The notes below the pieces were generated by a model. That model was given only the letters and a program-made list of their open reading frames with translations, searched no databases and was not told the origin of the DNA. Shown piece after piece: positions 32,861-64,000 of a stretch of DNA of 64,000 bases (the first letter of the stretch is position 1; each line of letters starts with the position of its first letter). The stretch is from Apostichopus japonicus (lineage: Eukaryota; Echinodermata; Holothuroidea; Aspidochirotida; Stichopodidae). The stretch lies in NCBI RefSeq assembly GCF_037975245.1, contig NC_092568.1:5372001-5436000 (forward strand), read 5' to 3'. The translations under genes and the position numbers were made by a program.

Positions 32861-33840
32861 GTACACCCTCACTATACATTACATCAGATCGAAACCACAA
32901 TGCATGTTTGCATTCTGGCTGTACCATTATTATAATTTTCTTAATTGGTCTTTCACTTGGCAGATCGATAAATATGTCACCTTTCATAAAAAAAAGTAGT
33001 GGGAAGGTACCACTCAGAAAGTAAAGGCACAGAATGTACAGACCGAAAAATGCATCACTGTACCAAGGATCGCAATCTTCACATTTCTCTTACCCTCCAA
33101 ACCCCAATGCCCCTCCAAACCCCTGCATGTTGAGGAATAGTCCCTGTCCTGAAATAGAAAATACTAGGCTTGGGTAGAACGCTATAACTCTGTGGAACGA
33201 TTCAAACCCTATTCTCTTGTATAATTTTCGCATTATATGCGCGCACATCGGCACATGCCAGTGGCGGAGAAACAGGGGGGTTGGGGGGTTTTAACCCCCC
33301 ACTTTTTGAAGAGGGGGGGGTTGGCCCACACAATCAACCCCCCTAGTTTTTGCCAGTAATGTTCTGTTATAGCCTATGTTATGTGCTCCAAATGGCATAA
33401 TAAATCAAATTATTAAATTTGAAATTGTTAAAGTCATTTCAACCTTTTACCTGGTAGGCTACATCAACAATTAACAACCGAAAACCGAGTTAGAATTGAC
33501 CCACACATTATTTCTAGCCCCTTTCCCCCACCTTGCGCATTGGAACTTGTAGCTCATAGCGCTAACTTCACCCCACAACAGACATACACAAAATAACGTT
33601 TTGTTGCTGTTGAATAGCTTTGGAACTGTATACACTTGCCAACTTCAACGAGGTGAAGGAAGGAAAAGAAAAAGAAGAAAGAGAGAAAAGGAGAAAAGGA
33701 TGGAGTAGAAAATACGGCAAGAAAACGGGAAGAGAAAAAGGAACAGTGACAAAATTATTCGAATTTGTAAAGCAAACAGCAGATATCACATCATATCAGT
33801 GAGCATGAAAATGGCGTTCCACGATAAACAGCCTCCAAAC

Positions 33841-34386
33841 CATGGGCGCAGATCCTGGTGAGGACAGCGGGACGCGTCCCCACCAACTTTTTCAGTAGTG
33901 GGGACATGATATACCGTATCCCCACCAATTTGTCTTGACCAATAGCTGCATTTCAAGTTCCCCTGTATTGAACTTTGGCGCAGTTTGATCCAGCATTGTG
34001 CAAATGACATGCAGCAGTTCTCATTTTGCACAGTTGTTAAATATAGGACGGAAATCGCATTTGCGGCAGTCTATATTTGTTTTCTGGGAGAGGACCCCAG
34101 ACCCATCATATATACAAAAGTCTACTTGGATTATTTGTCCCCTGATTTTCTTTCTGCAGACACCCATGTATTTCTCCAAACTAAATTTCTAAGCCATGAG
34201 ATCTAAAACTTAAGGAGGTTTAGGAGCATCATTAGGTCTGGGAAGTGTTATTTCCGGCGATCTGGGAGGTATATTTGCCAAAAAAAATCGTACGCTACGC
34301 GCGAACCCATGGTCGCGCTCCGCTTAGATAGTTTCATAGAACAGACATGCGTCCCCACCATTATCCAAGACTGATCTGCACCCATG
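33841..34386. mobile_element. Nested hAT-like element, 546 bp, near-perfect 8-bp TSD
   Basis: Begins CATGGGCGCAGATC and ends GATCTGCACCCATG, a 14-bp inverted repeat with one mismatch. It is flanked by CTCCAAAC (33833-33840) and CTCAAAAC (34387-34394), matching at seven of eight positions. It lies wholly within the 33259-35191 element, so it inserted later, or the two moved together. It carries one copy of the internal repeat (34235-34332). No coding capacity. Confidence 0.75.
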
Positions 34387-35116
34387 CTCAAAACTGTCGA
34401 TGTGTGTAGTGTTCGGTTTCGGAAATATCTGGTATATTTTTATTTCCTTCAACGAAATTTTTTAGTAGCCGTCTGAATTTTCGAAAATTCCCTAACCAAC
34501 ATTCTTCATCATACTTCATCATACTCGTGCAATTTTGACCCGTCTGTTAGGGTTTGAAGGAGGTTTTGCTATACCGGTTGTCCATAGATGATATTTTGTG
34601 CAACATTATGGGTATGTTTTGAAGTGAATTTATTCACGAGAATTGTGAATTTTCAAATTCTGAACAGTGGGGCTGACGGATATTGTGGGCCGCGATGAAC
34701 AATCACCTACAAAAGCAATGATCCACAGGATATGTGATGAAGTCGAACATGATGTGTGACTGGTGACAATCTTCAAAAAGGTTATAGATGAGAAAAAAAG
34801 TATTTGGAAAAAACTTGGTTCTCAGGCAAAAGTGTACATATGGTTGGTCAGTTTCAAGCCCGAGAAGTGCCATTTCCGGTGATCTGGGGGTACCAAAACC
34901 AGAAATTTGCTTGTACGCTGCGCGCCAACCAATGGTGGCGCTCCGCTTATATAGTAATACGCGCCCCCCGGGTTAGAAAATCCTGCATACGCCCCTGGTT
35001 AAATGCAGCTTTCCAAGGCCTGGGCAGTGCCATTTACTGCAATCTGGGAGGCAATATTTGCCAAAAAATTCTTGTGCACTTCGCGCCAACTTATGGTGGC
35101 GCTCCACTTAGATAGT
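34235..35116 (+). repeat. Three copies of a ~98-bp internal repeat (34235-34332, 34858-34955, 35017-35116)
   Basis: All copies follow the order GGGMAGTGCCATTTCCGG, ATCTGGGAGGTA, TTTGCCAAAAAA, TTGTACGCT.CGCGCCAAC, ATGGTGGCGCTCCGCTTA, ATATAGT with 10 to 25 percent differences. The first lies in the nested element; the other two lie in the host element outside it. Between copies two and three is GGGTTAGAAAATCCTGCATACGCCCCTGG, itself like a terminus of another hAT family. Confidence 0.8.
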
Positions 35117-35199
35117 GAGCCAGCAGTTATGACTTTTTATTTCATCAATGGCCTGCAACCCCCCACTTCTGACAAGAAATCTCCGCCACTGGCACATGC

Positions 35200-37548
35200 C
35201 CATATATATTATTCACGCAATAGTAAAACTTGTAAAAAAAAATACTCTTCGGAGAGTATAAGAACCGTATATGTCATCCTTTGACGTAGGCAAAAGTGAA
35301 ATACGATTTATGAAGAATGCTAAGTCTTCTGTCTATAAAGCTAGTCTGCAAGTAGAGGATCGAGACTGCACCAGGGAGTGAAGAAGGTACTTTTTAAGAA
35401 AAGTCACCAGGAAAGAACCTGGGCACGCAAACCAAACTACCGAACGACTGGTCCGCTCTCAATCCCATTGCATAGAGACTGTGTGATCATCGTCAGGTGT
35501 GTATCACGATTCCCCCAGAACGGGAACAGAAACTACACATGATCTTAGCCAGGGAGTGAAGTAGGTGAAGGTTATGCAACTCTATGGCTTGAAAAAGTGG
35601 CAATCAAATGGGTAGGCCGAGGGGAAACAAAAGTTGTCTTTTAATTTAGAATGTTCAAATTGATGATAGAAATTTACGGAGACAGTTTCAAAAGTGCGCC
35701 CTCCTTATTTACCGGGTGAATTTGAACGTTTGTTTTTATTGTATTATGACATGGACATTCAACGTTTGCTATAGAAAACGGATTCAAAGAGACAAGACCG
35801 TGCTGTCTGCTTAGTGAATCGTTTGAGCAGTTAAGTGGAAATGAATATTTTTATGTAACTTCGTGTTATTATACATGATTACTGTTAGAGCTACTAACTG
35901 AAACTTTGCTTAAACGAACCGGATAGGAACGGCTTTACGGCCTAGCGAAATTTGCTAAGACAAACCTAACGGCGTACGCTACCCATAGTGTAACAGTTTG
36001 GCATAGGCCTACATGGAAGAACCTTACTCCTGCAACAGCTAACGGCAACGCTATACAGTAGACTGCCGTGTGTCCTATCTAATATTTACGCCTACGCTAT
36101 ACTGACAGCCTCACTAAGTTATATTGCATTTACAACATCTAGCCTAACAAAGATATGAACATACCATAGATATAATGCTAGCCCTCGGTTAAGATGGTTA
36201 GTACTAGTAGGTGTAATAACTTTTAAAAATAAAATACATAGGCTAGGCCTAGGCTACCAAAGGTATCATTTATAAAGCTAGTCCTAAGATAAGTTGGGTA
36301 ATATTAATAACAGTTTGGCTAAATGATGTTCTAACAAATACATAGCCTAGGCTACCTAATATAAGTACAAACTAAAGTCTTACTCTTAGGACTGAACAGT
36401 TTGCCAGGTGATAACATCAACTTGGACCAAATAAAGTTTGAACTGCTCAAGAAGCCAAGTGCACAGTAAAGGAGCCAAATTAAAGCTGTATTATTTAGGC
36501 CTTGGTCTACAGTAATTTCAGTTCTAGGCTAATTGGCATTAGGCCAATACTCCAATAGTAGCAGCACAAACTTCACAAATAGAAATAAACATCATGACAA
36601 AAATTGCCAATTTGCCATGAAATAATGGGTTGTAAACCATTTCTGTGGCAGGAATTTAATGCATTATCTGATTCAAATGTTAATATCTTGCTATATACTG
36701 TAAGGTTAGATGTAACATGTAAGAGAATAACATAGCCTAGCCTAGACCAAAATTCTGACAGCAGCTCAAGTGTTACAAGCTGAAAACACTAAATAAAGTT
36801 GTGCTGAATGTTAAAATTGTGTGACCACCAGTTACAGGATTTAACAGTTTGCGTCCTCTTAAAGTTCTACAATTTTTAAATTGGCCAGGCCTTCAGCTGA
36901 TTTTTGTTTTCCTCCCTGGCTTTAATAAAAATTTCAGGGCATCGGTATTATCTGGCTGCATCATTGCCAGGGTTCATAGGTACAGTATTTATATTCTTCC
37001 TGATTCAGAGAGAGACTTTGATCAAAAAAGCAATCCCAAGTTCACCTAATTAGTAGGCTAGGGTCTTCAGATGTTACTGGATCGCCTTGTACCAAAAAGT
37101 TGTTATCTGACCTAACAAGTGACGAAGGCCAGAGTTCAAGGAGACGAATTTATGTTTTAAACTTAAAGTGTACATAGCTGCATGCAGAATTTCTCTCAGG
37201 TTGCTTGTTTTGATTTACATTCTTCTTAACTCTTTAAATTATAGTCTACCAATAGACCTTAGTTTCATTTTGTTTGGAAATGATGTACTATACCCAGTTG
37301 TTTCTCAGTTTTTCACAGTATGAAATTGAAAATGTACTCATTGAGTTGACAAACACTGAACTGCTACAAGGCTGATGTGATATCTACTGACCAGTGTGTT
37401 TGGTTCAGTGGGTTATCCGTAAATATCATAGGAATGATCCTAACAACAAGCACATGTTCATTTTACTAATATTTAACAGTTTTTTCTTTCTGATCTGAAT
37501 AATGTTTCATATTTTGTACTATATTGCAGAAACATTCCTAGCTTCAGG
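35200..37548 (+). other. KNL1 upstream region with TAGGCCTA/TAGCCTAGG clusters
   Basis: No coding region is supported. From about 35930 to 36740 palindromic words of the type CATAGGCCTACA (36003), TAGGCTAGGCCTAGGCTA (36240), TAGCCTAGGCTA (36345) and TAGCCTAGCCTAG (36734) are dense. A probable 3' splice site TATATTGCAG ends at 37529, 19 bases before the KNL1 ATG, implying that at least one non-coding exon and the promoter lie within this stretch; its position could not be fixed. Confidence 0.45.
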
Positions 37549-58663
<21,115 letters not shown>

Positions 58664-61341
58664 TTAAAGTAATGAAGCACCGCCCATTTTATTTAGCAGC
58701 AAGAAGTTGTAAGATACACCATTTGAAACCTATTGCTGTCAACAACATATCCTGAGTAATCTACCTACACATACTGGAAAGGAGGTGAAAGAGGAGGTGA
58801 CTGTTTTGAGCCAACTAATGAAGACATCCATCCAGTTAGCTACTAGATCTATGGTTTTGATCTCACTAGTAGGATTTATCTCACAGCATTCCAGTGACAT
58901 ACACAGAAGACTCGATGAATATGGTCCCTTGCTGCATCGATAGGACATTTGACAGTGAAATGTTTAACATTTTGTGGAGGAACTCTCTTTCAGATTGTCA
59001 CCACTAATGTAATTGAATGATGGGACCAGTATCATCTCAAGGTGTAGGTTAATGTATAAATGTTGTAGATTTTCATTCTTAGGAGGATCTTCAGAGGCAG
59101 ACAGAGATGAAAAGATTGATGATTTAAATGCAGTAATATTTAATCTTTGGTTTTTATTTCAAGGCATGATAAAGTGTATTTACAAGCCTTTATATATCCT
59201 AATCAACAGGAAGACTTCAGTGAACTGATAACTTCACTGTTTAGGGTTTTAAAAAAAACTAATTTGTACATATAATACAATTATTTAGTTAATTTAACAA
59301 TTAAGTAATGTAAGCAATGCCGCTGCCTTACATTACCTAGTGATCAGCAAAACTACACAGCTGAAGGATATGTAGCATTTGTGTACCATCAGCTATTAAA
59401 ACAATAGCAAAAATACAGTATTAAAATAGGAGAGTCCTAATTAATAATCAAACTGTTTAGGAGGTGGGTGACCTTTCCAGGGAATAATTTATCCGGTACT
59501 GCAAAGGAAAATGCAAAATTTGTCAAATTGCTATACAAGTTTAAAGATACATACAGTAGCAGTCTTTGTACACAGGAACAAGAGTATTTTATAAGAGACA
59601 AAGTTCATAGACTGCGAAATTTGAACACAACATTATTCCACTGCTTTCTGAAATATTGTCGTCATAAATGGACATAAATATGTTAATTAACATTCTTGAT
59701 GTTTGCTTGACAACAGCTGTCATCTGTTCCTAGCTATACTGATTTCTGTGACTAAAACTGTTAGCTTTTCTTATGTCAGAAAGGTGACATTTGCTGTCAA
59801 TTAGTTTTTGCGGCACTGCTTAAAATGATTAAACTTTATGTGTTTTCATTCTGTATACTCCATAGCAGTTTTATCTATATTTAGGTCACAGATCTCACTT
59901 ATTCTTTGACCCTACCTCCATTTCCCCTCCCTCTCCACAAACATTTATGTTCATCTTCCAACATCATCTCATAACTATACTTGGATCTCATATCAAGAAT
60001 CATGTTAATTTACAGTGTAGCGATGGTACCATTTGTAGATTTCAAGCATTAAAATCTGATGAAAAAGATCAGATCCTTACAAAAAAAGAGATACATGTTA
60101 ATAAAATTCTAAATGAACTGAATGTTGTCAACTAAGTAAACATTCCAATTGTATCACATTTCAAGGATAAATAAACAAACAGTATTATAATATGAAAGTA
60201 AAGCTATTGAAGAACATCATTCATGATGATATCACAGATCACATACTAGCATTCACTTTTCTGGAGTATCAAAGTGTTTATTCCAAGTTTTTATCAAATG
60301 TTACATATAAAAAAAAATGTATCTGGAATTGGGTGCAAGATATTGAGATGGGGATTTCAACTAACAGTGTAGAATATTCTTCTCTTCCATAGACATTTCA
60401 GGTTGCCTACCAACAGAAATTCCCTCCTAGCTATCATCTCATGGTACCACATTGTTACATATTTCCCTCATCAGTAACAGATAATATTGTTATTTCTGTT
60501 GTTATTTCTGTTGTAATATGTTTCTGTAATATGTTTTATGTAATATGTTTCTGTTGTAATATTGTTATTTCTGATAATATTAAATCCAATTAATAATTAT
60601 CATTATTGTTATGAAGATGTTAATTTAACAGTCTATGAAATTCTAACTTCAAGTATTGTCTTGAACATTTTAGTTTTAACTTTCTACATAATTTTTCAGC
60701 TAGAGAATAATTTGTTGTTGTTGTGAGTGTTGATACAGTTTGTAAATATATTGATACATGTAGATCAATTCAATAGATTTACATGCTTTTCTGTCGTTAT
60801 ATTATCATAAATAAATGACTTGAATGCAGAATGTACTTTTCCTTGGTGATCTGATGCATATTACAATCATTCACTTGAGTGTTGAATAAATTGCATACAA
60901 AAATCTTTTAATTATATGAGTTTTGGAACACCGCAGAAATAAATCTCAGTAAACTTTTTATTCTAAGGTGCTAGGAATATCTGAATGATGTAATGGACAT
61001 ATTAACATATCAAATTTTTATTATTACTTGCCATGAGAATCTATGTGCAACTTCACTTGCAGTCTTTGTTTTTTGTATCAAAAAGAGACAACAAAAACAG
61101 TGTGCTTTGAAACCATTTGATTCAGGGTTTTAAGGAATCCATTTTAACTTGAAACTGAATTTATTAAAGCTTAGCGATTGTGGTAACAGAAATTACAAGA
61201 CAAGCTGTTTGGTAAGTTTCAAGTTAGTTGGCATCAACAGACAAATCAAGTATGAATATTGTTTCTTAGATTGCTTCAAGTTCAACCTGTGTTAAAACAG
61301 CCACAAATCTGAATACATTGGTCGTCAATGCAGGCCCATCG
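58664..61341. other. Intergenic region between convergent KNL1 and the small minus-strand gene
   Basis: No coding region supported. It holds the KNL1 3'UTR of unknown length and, on the minus strand, the 3'UTR of the small gene; TTTATT at 60957-60962 is an AATAAA on the minus strand and a reasonable candidate for its poly(A) signal. An irregular TTTCTGTTGTAATAT low-complexity patch lies near 60485-60570. Short ORFs at 59468-60392 have no recognisable similarity or splice context. Confidence 0.4.
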
Positions 61342-63278
61342 CTATTGATCTTCCGGCGCAAAATCGTCCGTTCTGAACATTAAACTGCTCTGATATTTAG
61401 ACTGAGCTGTGTGAAATTCTGGTCTAAGAGCAACACCTCGAGGAAAGTCCGGTCTTTTTGCGTCAACTCTTTTACGAGGCTCGACTTCATTCATCCGCTC
61501 CCTTTTATCTAAAAACAGGCTTTCATCATGAGGACCTTTAGGAATGATTCCACTCATATCGCAGTTCTGAAAAATACAAAAAGGAAACAAGCAAATTAGA
61601 AATTAAAGCTTCAGCTGAGCAAGTACTGTAATATAAATATGTTGTCATGAACCAAAGAAAACTGTACTGGCCAAAATAAATTCAGGGAGAGGTTGATTGG
61701 TCTCAGTTGCTATGACAATGGACTGCAACGTATTCAAATTTTACTTCATATACAAACATTTTACTATTTTCTGAAAGGTATGGACACCTCTTCTTCCCTG
61801 ATTAGATTAACAATACAAAATTAGTAACAAATGCCAGTTGCATTATTTACATATTCATTACATATTTCATTTCCACTCATATGTATAGCATGTTTTCTGA
61901 TTTGGTGAAAATCTGTTGACTTGAAATTTAATACATTTATCACATTACCACAGTATTAACTTTTAAACTCAAAACTAAATTAGAATTACTGTAAATAGCA
62001 GCAGTGTTTAATCTTACCTTTACGATAAGTTCCCTGTTCTTCATATCTGTCTTCCATTCTGGGACATATCTTCTTGGGAAAACTGGATGCAACTTTGAAA
62101 ATTGTGGAATACTGAGAAGAAAAATATCAGTACAGAACAATGGAGAAGTTGACTAGGCAATTATAAACAAATAAGGGAAGAGCCAATCATTTTTGGCTCC
62201 AGCATTGGCAATCAAGCCTTACATTAAGCAGGCACCTGGCAATTCTCAGATTGTGCGCCCTGGTTTGCCTCTAAACTTAGCGACTTAGCGACGCTGATTT
62301 TGGTAAATGACACCTGGTCATTCCCCCCAACGTTACTCCTGACGTTAAGCGACACACTTAAGTCAATGGAGATTTGGTTGCAGCTTATGATTCAAATTTA
62401 CGGATTCCTATAAGATAATTTTCAATTGCCAACGGCAGCTCCTATTCTTATGAGGGGAATAACTCATAAACATTAGCTAATAGGCTGGTCGGTGGTAGAT
62501 TATGAAATCATTTGCTACGGGTATACAGAAGAGATCGTGACAACAGTTGAGTGATCATTATTTGTTAAAAGTAACATTGTAAAGCCTTATATGAATGCAT
62601 TCGTGTTTCAGAAATGGGTCTTGGAAAAATGGCTCCCGGTCACGCCAAAAACCAAAGGACTGCTGGAGCCAAAAGTGGATTCGACTAACACCTGGTCCTT
62701 GGCCTAGTCTTAATGTAAGGCTTGTTTGCAGTGACCTCATGGAAATAATTGAACAAGTTTCAAAGACCAAAAAAATATATATTACTTTATGCCATATATA
62801 TTTTCACAATAACAAACATAAACATAGGCCTAATGAGATAAAGTTACGACAAAACTAGGATTTTTTAAAAATTTCCATCTCTTTTTTTTCTCACTTTGAC
62901 ACTTTCCATAGCAAGTAATTTATCAAAATCCAGAATATTGCTCAAGTTTGAATGTAATTTAGGACATACAATAAGTTCTTAGTCACTCACACACACCAGG
63001 TAAAATAGGATTGCATTTTTTTTTAAACTTTAATTTGTAGTTCATGGGTTCTATGTAGGCCTACTCAAACAGGGGTGAAAATGTAGTCTTCCTGCCATGC
63101 TTAGCATAAATTTAGGCATAAGGTACTGTTCCATAATTTTCTCTTGTCCTTAATGATGTTCACTGATAAGAACATGATCAATGTACGAAAAACCAGAAAA
63201 GGGTAACGTTATGTCTAGGGTAACAGCTTTTGATGCTTACCTTGGTGAACTTGCTCCTGACGACATCTTTTGTGACAT
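61342..63278 (-). CDS. Unrecognised 118-residue protein, three coding exons
   Basis: Minus-strand exons: 63278-63241 (ATG), 62111-62018, 61566-61342 (stop TAG). Junctions are GTAAGC/CAG and GTAAGA/CAG, and the phases close to 357 nt, 118 residues. It begins MSQKMSSGASSPSIPQF; the middle contains FPRRYVPEWKTDMKNREL and IIPKGPHDESLFLDKRERM; the end is rich in charged and aromatic residues (KRPDFPRGVALRPEFHTAQ, then MFRTDDFAPEDQ). No signal peptide, membrane segment or enzyme motif is visible. The size and the Pro/Arg/Tyr-rich disordered character recall small ciliary microtubule-inner or testis proteins, but I cannot assign it. Good splice signals and full phase consistency make it a real gene. 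It is convergent with KNL1. Confidence 0.8.
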
Positions 63279-63965
63279 TTTGCTGATTTCTGTAATTTCT
63301 GTACAATGATATTAAGGTAAAATCTGAAGCCTAAGCTATACTACACTAGGCTAAACTATACAATAATAACGTTTCTTTACTAAATGAAGCGCGTGCACCA
63401 GATAAGTTGATACAGCATTTCCTATATTATCAGGTTGGTGTTATAACTGTGAAAGTTGTGCAATGGGCAAGAATGCGATGTTTTTCAACCTGCCAACAGT
63501 GATATAAGACCTATTTCGTGCTCGAACCAATATTCGCTTGACCGCGGCTAGTCTTTGGTACTAACATCGATATTATTAATTACCAACACTTGCGAGCTTG
63601 TTGTTGTCATGACAGTCACACAGCTGATTAGCTTGACCTATCGCCCCTTATGAATATTTATATCGGGCAAAGGCCGGACCGACAGTGTAGTATAGTTTAT
63701 TATTCCGATGCGATGTGCAATCACATTTTGTACTGAGTTTACTTTACCTGTATTTAGTCATTTTCTTTGAGGTAAGATACATTTAGAACCATGTAGGCCA
63801 TTTTTTTCTCGTGTACCTATGGTCTATTATCAGTAAATATTATAGGTCGATCGTAAGGTTACTGCCAACACATAAAGGCTAATTGTACCTGTTACACGAT
63901 AAACGTGATTGGTAGTTCTACATGAGTCCTACCCAGTATGTACATACGTTAAGTTATATAGTATG
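63279..63965 (-). promoter_or_regulatory. Probable promoter / 5' region of the small minus-strand gene
   Basis: No coding sequence seen. It contains ACTAGGCTAAACTA and GAAGCCTAAGCTATACTA (63325-63357), again the CTAG/GCCT word class seen at other gene starts, and a GTATAGTTTATTATTC stretch near 63692. The transcription start could not be placed, and a divergent gene to the right is possible but not visible. Confidence 0.35.
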
Positions 63966-63998
63966 ACCAGGGAGCTGCTACTCTAGCAGCTCCCTGGT
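63966..63998. repeat. Perfect 15-bp palindromic hairpin with 3-nt loop at window edge
   Basis: ACCAGGGAGCTGCTA (63966-63980), loop CTC, then the exact reverse complement TAGCAGCTCCCTGGT (63984-63998). It could be a foldback repeat or part of a larger element cut by the window end. It is not followed by a T run and this is a eukaryote, so a bacterial-type terminator is not proposed. Confidence 0.85.
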
Positions 63999-64000
63999 AT

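Larger units (their letters stand above)
33259..35191. mobile_element. hAT-type non-autonomous transposon, 1933 bp, perfect 8-bp TSD, with a nested insertion
   Basis: The element starts CAGTGGCGGAGA and ends TCTCCGCCACTG, a 12-bp perfect terminal inverted repeat. It is flanked by GCACATGC on both sides (33251-33258 and 35192-35199), an exact 8-bp target-site duplication. A CAGTGGCG-type terminus with an 8-bp duplication is a hAT hallmark. G- and C-rich runs follow each terminus (CCCCCC blocks near 33293 and 35159). No transposase is evident; open frames inside are short. A second hAT-like element sits inside at 33841-34386, and about 100-bp internal repeats occur three times. Confidence 0.88.

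Noticed and set aside
63966-63998. Rho-independent terminator
   Set aside because: Hairpin without a T run in an intron-rich eukaryotic genome; treated as a repeat.

Overview
This is a window of an AT-rich (by eye, roughly two-thirds A+T) metazoan nuclear genome. It is intron-rich, with canonical GT/AG junctions, tRNA-derived SINEs, hAT-type transposon remnants, inverted-repeat elements and many short tandem repeats. The gene set (SLC5 transporter, presenilin, KNL1) and the repeat style suggest a marine invertebrate deuterostome, perhaps an echinoderm such as a sea cucumber. That placement is an inference, not something the sequence proves. No prokaryotic operon, CRISPR array, rRNA gene or intact virus was seen.

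Layout. (1) 841-9469, plus strand: 14 exons of an SLC5-family sodium-coupled solute transporter whose first coding exon(s) lie left of the window. (2) 12410-28240, plus strand: a complete 10-coding-exon presenilin gene (503 codons before the stop) with an alternative first coding exon at 18450-18560. (3) 28241-37548: a gene-poor, repeat-rich stretch with a long inverted-repeat element, two copies of a unit carrying AGGTCA direct repeats, and a nested hAT-type transposon with perfect target-site duplication. (4) 37549-58663, plus strand: a complete 22-coding-exon KNL1 gene (kinetochore scaffold, 2068 aa) with PP1-docking motifs, a 4-kb exon of MELT-like repeats including a homogenised 48-residue tandem array, and a C-terminal coiled coil plus RWD region. 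(5) 61342-63278, minus strand: a small three-exon gene for an unrecognised 118-aa protein, tail-to-tail with KNL1.

The coding exons were joined by hand from the sequence. In all four genes the intron phases close without a frame error and, for the three complete genes, the coding total divides by three; this is the main support for the models. The genes are not an operon or a pathway: one is a plasma-membrane transporter, one is the catalytic subunit of gamma-secretase, one is a spindle-checkpoint scaffold and one is unknown. The most interesting items are the KNL1 repeat array, the alternative presenilin N-terminus, the transposons with datable target-site duplications, and clusters of TAGGCCTA/TAGCCTAG-type words near the 5' ends of three of the genes.
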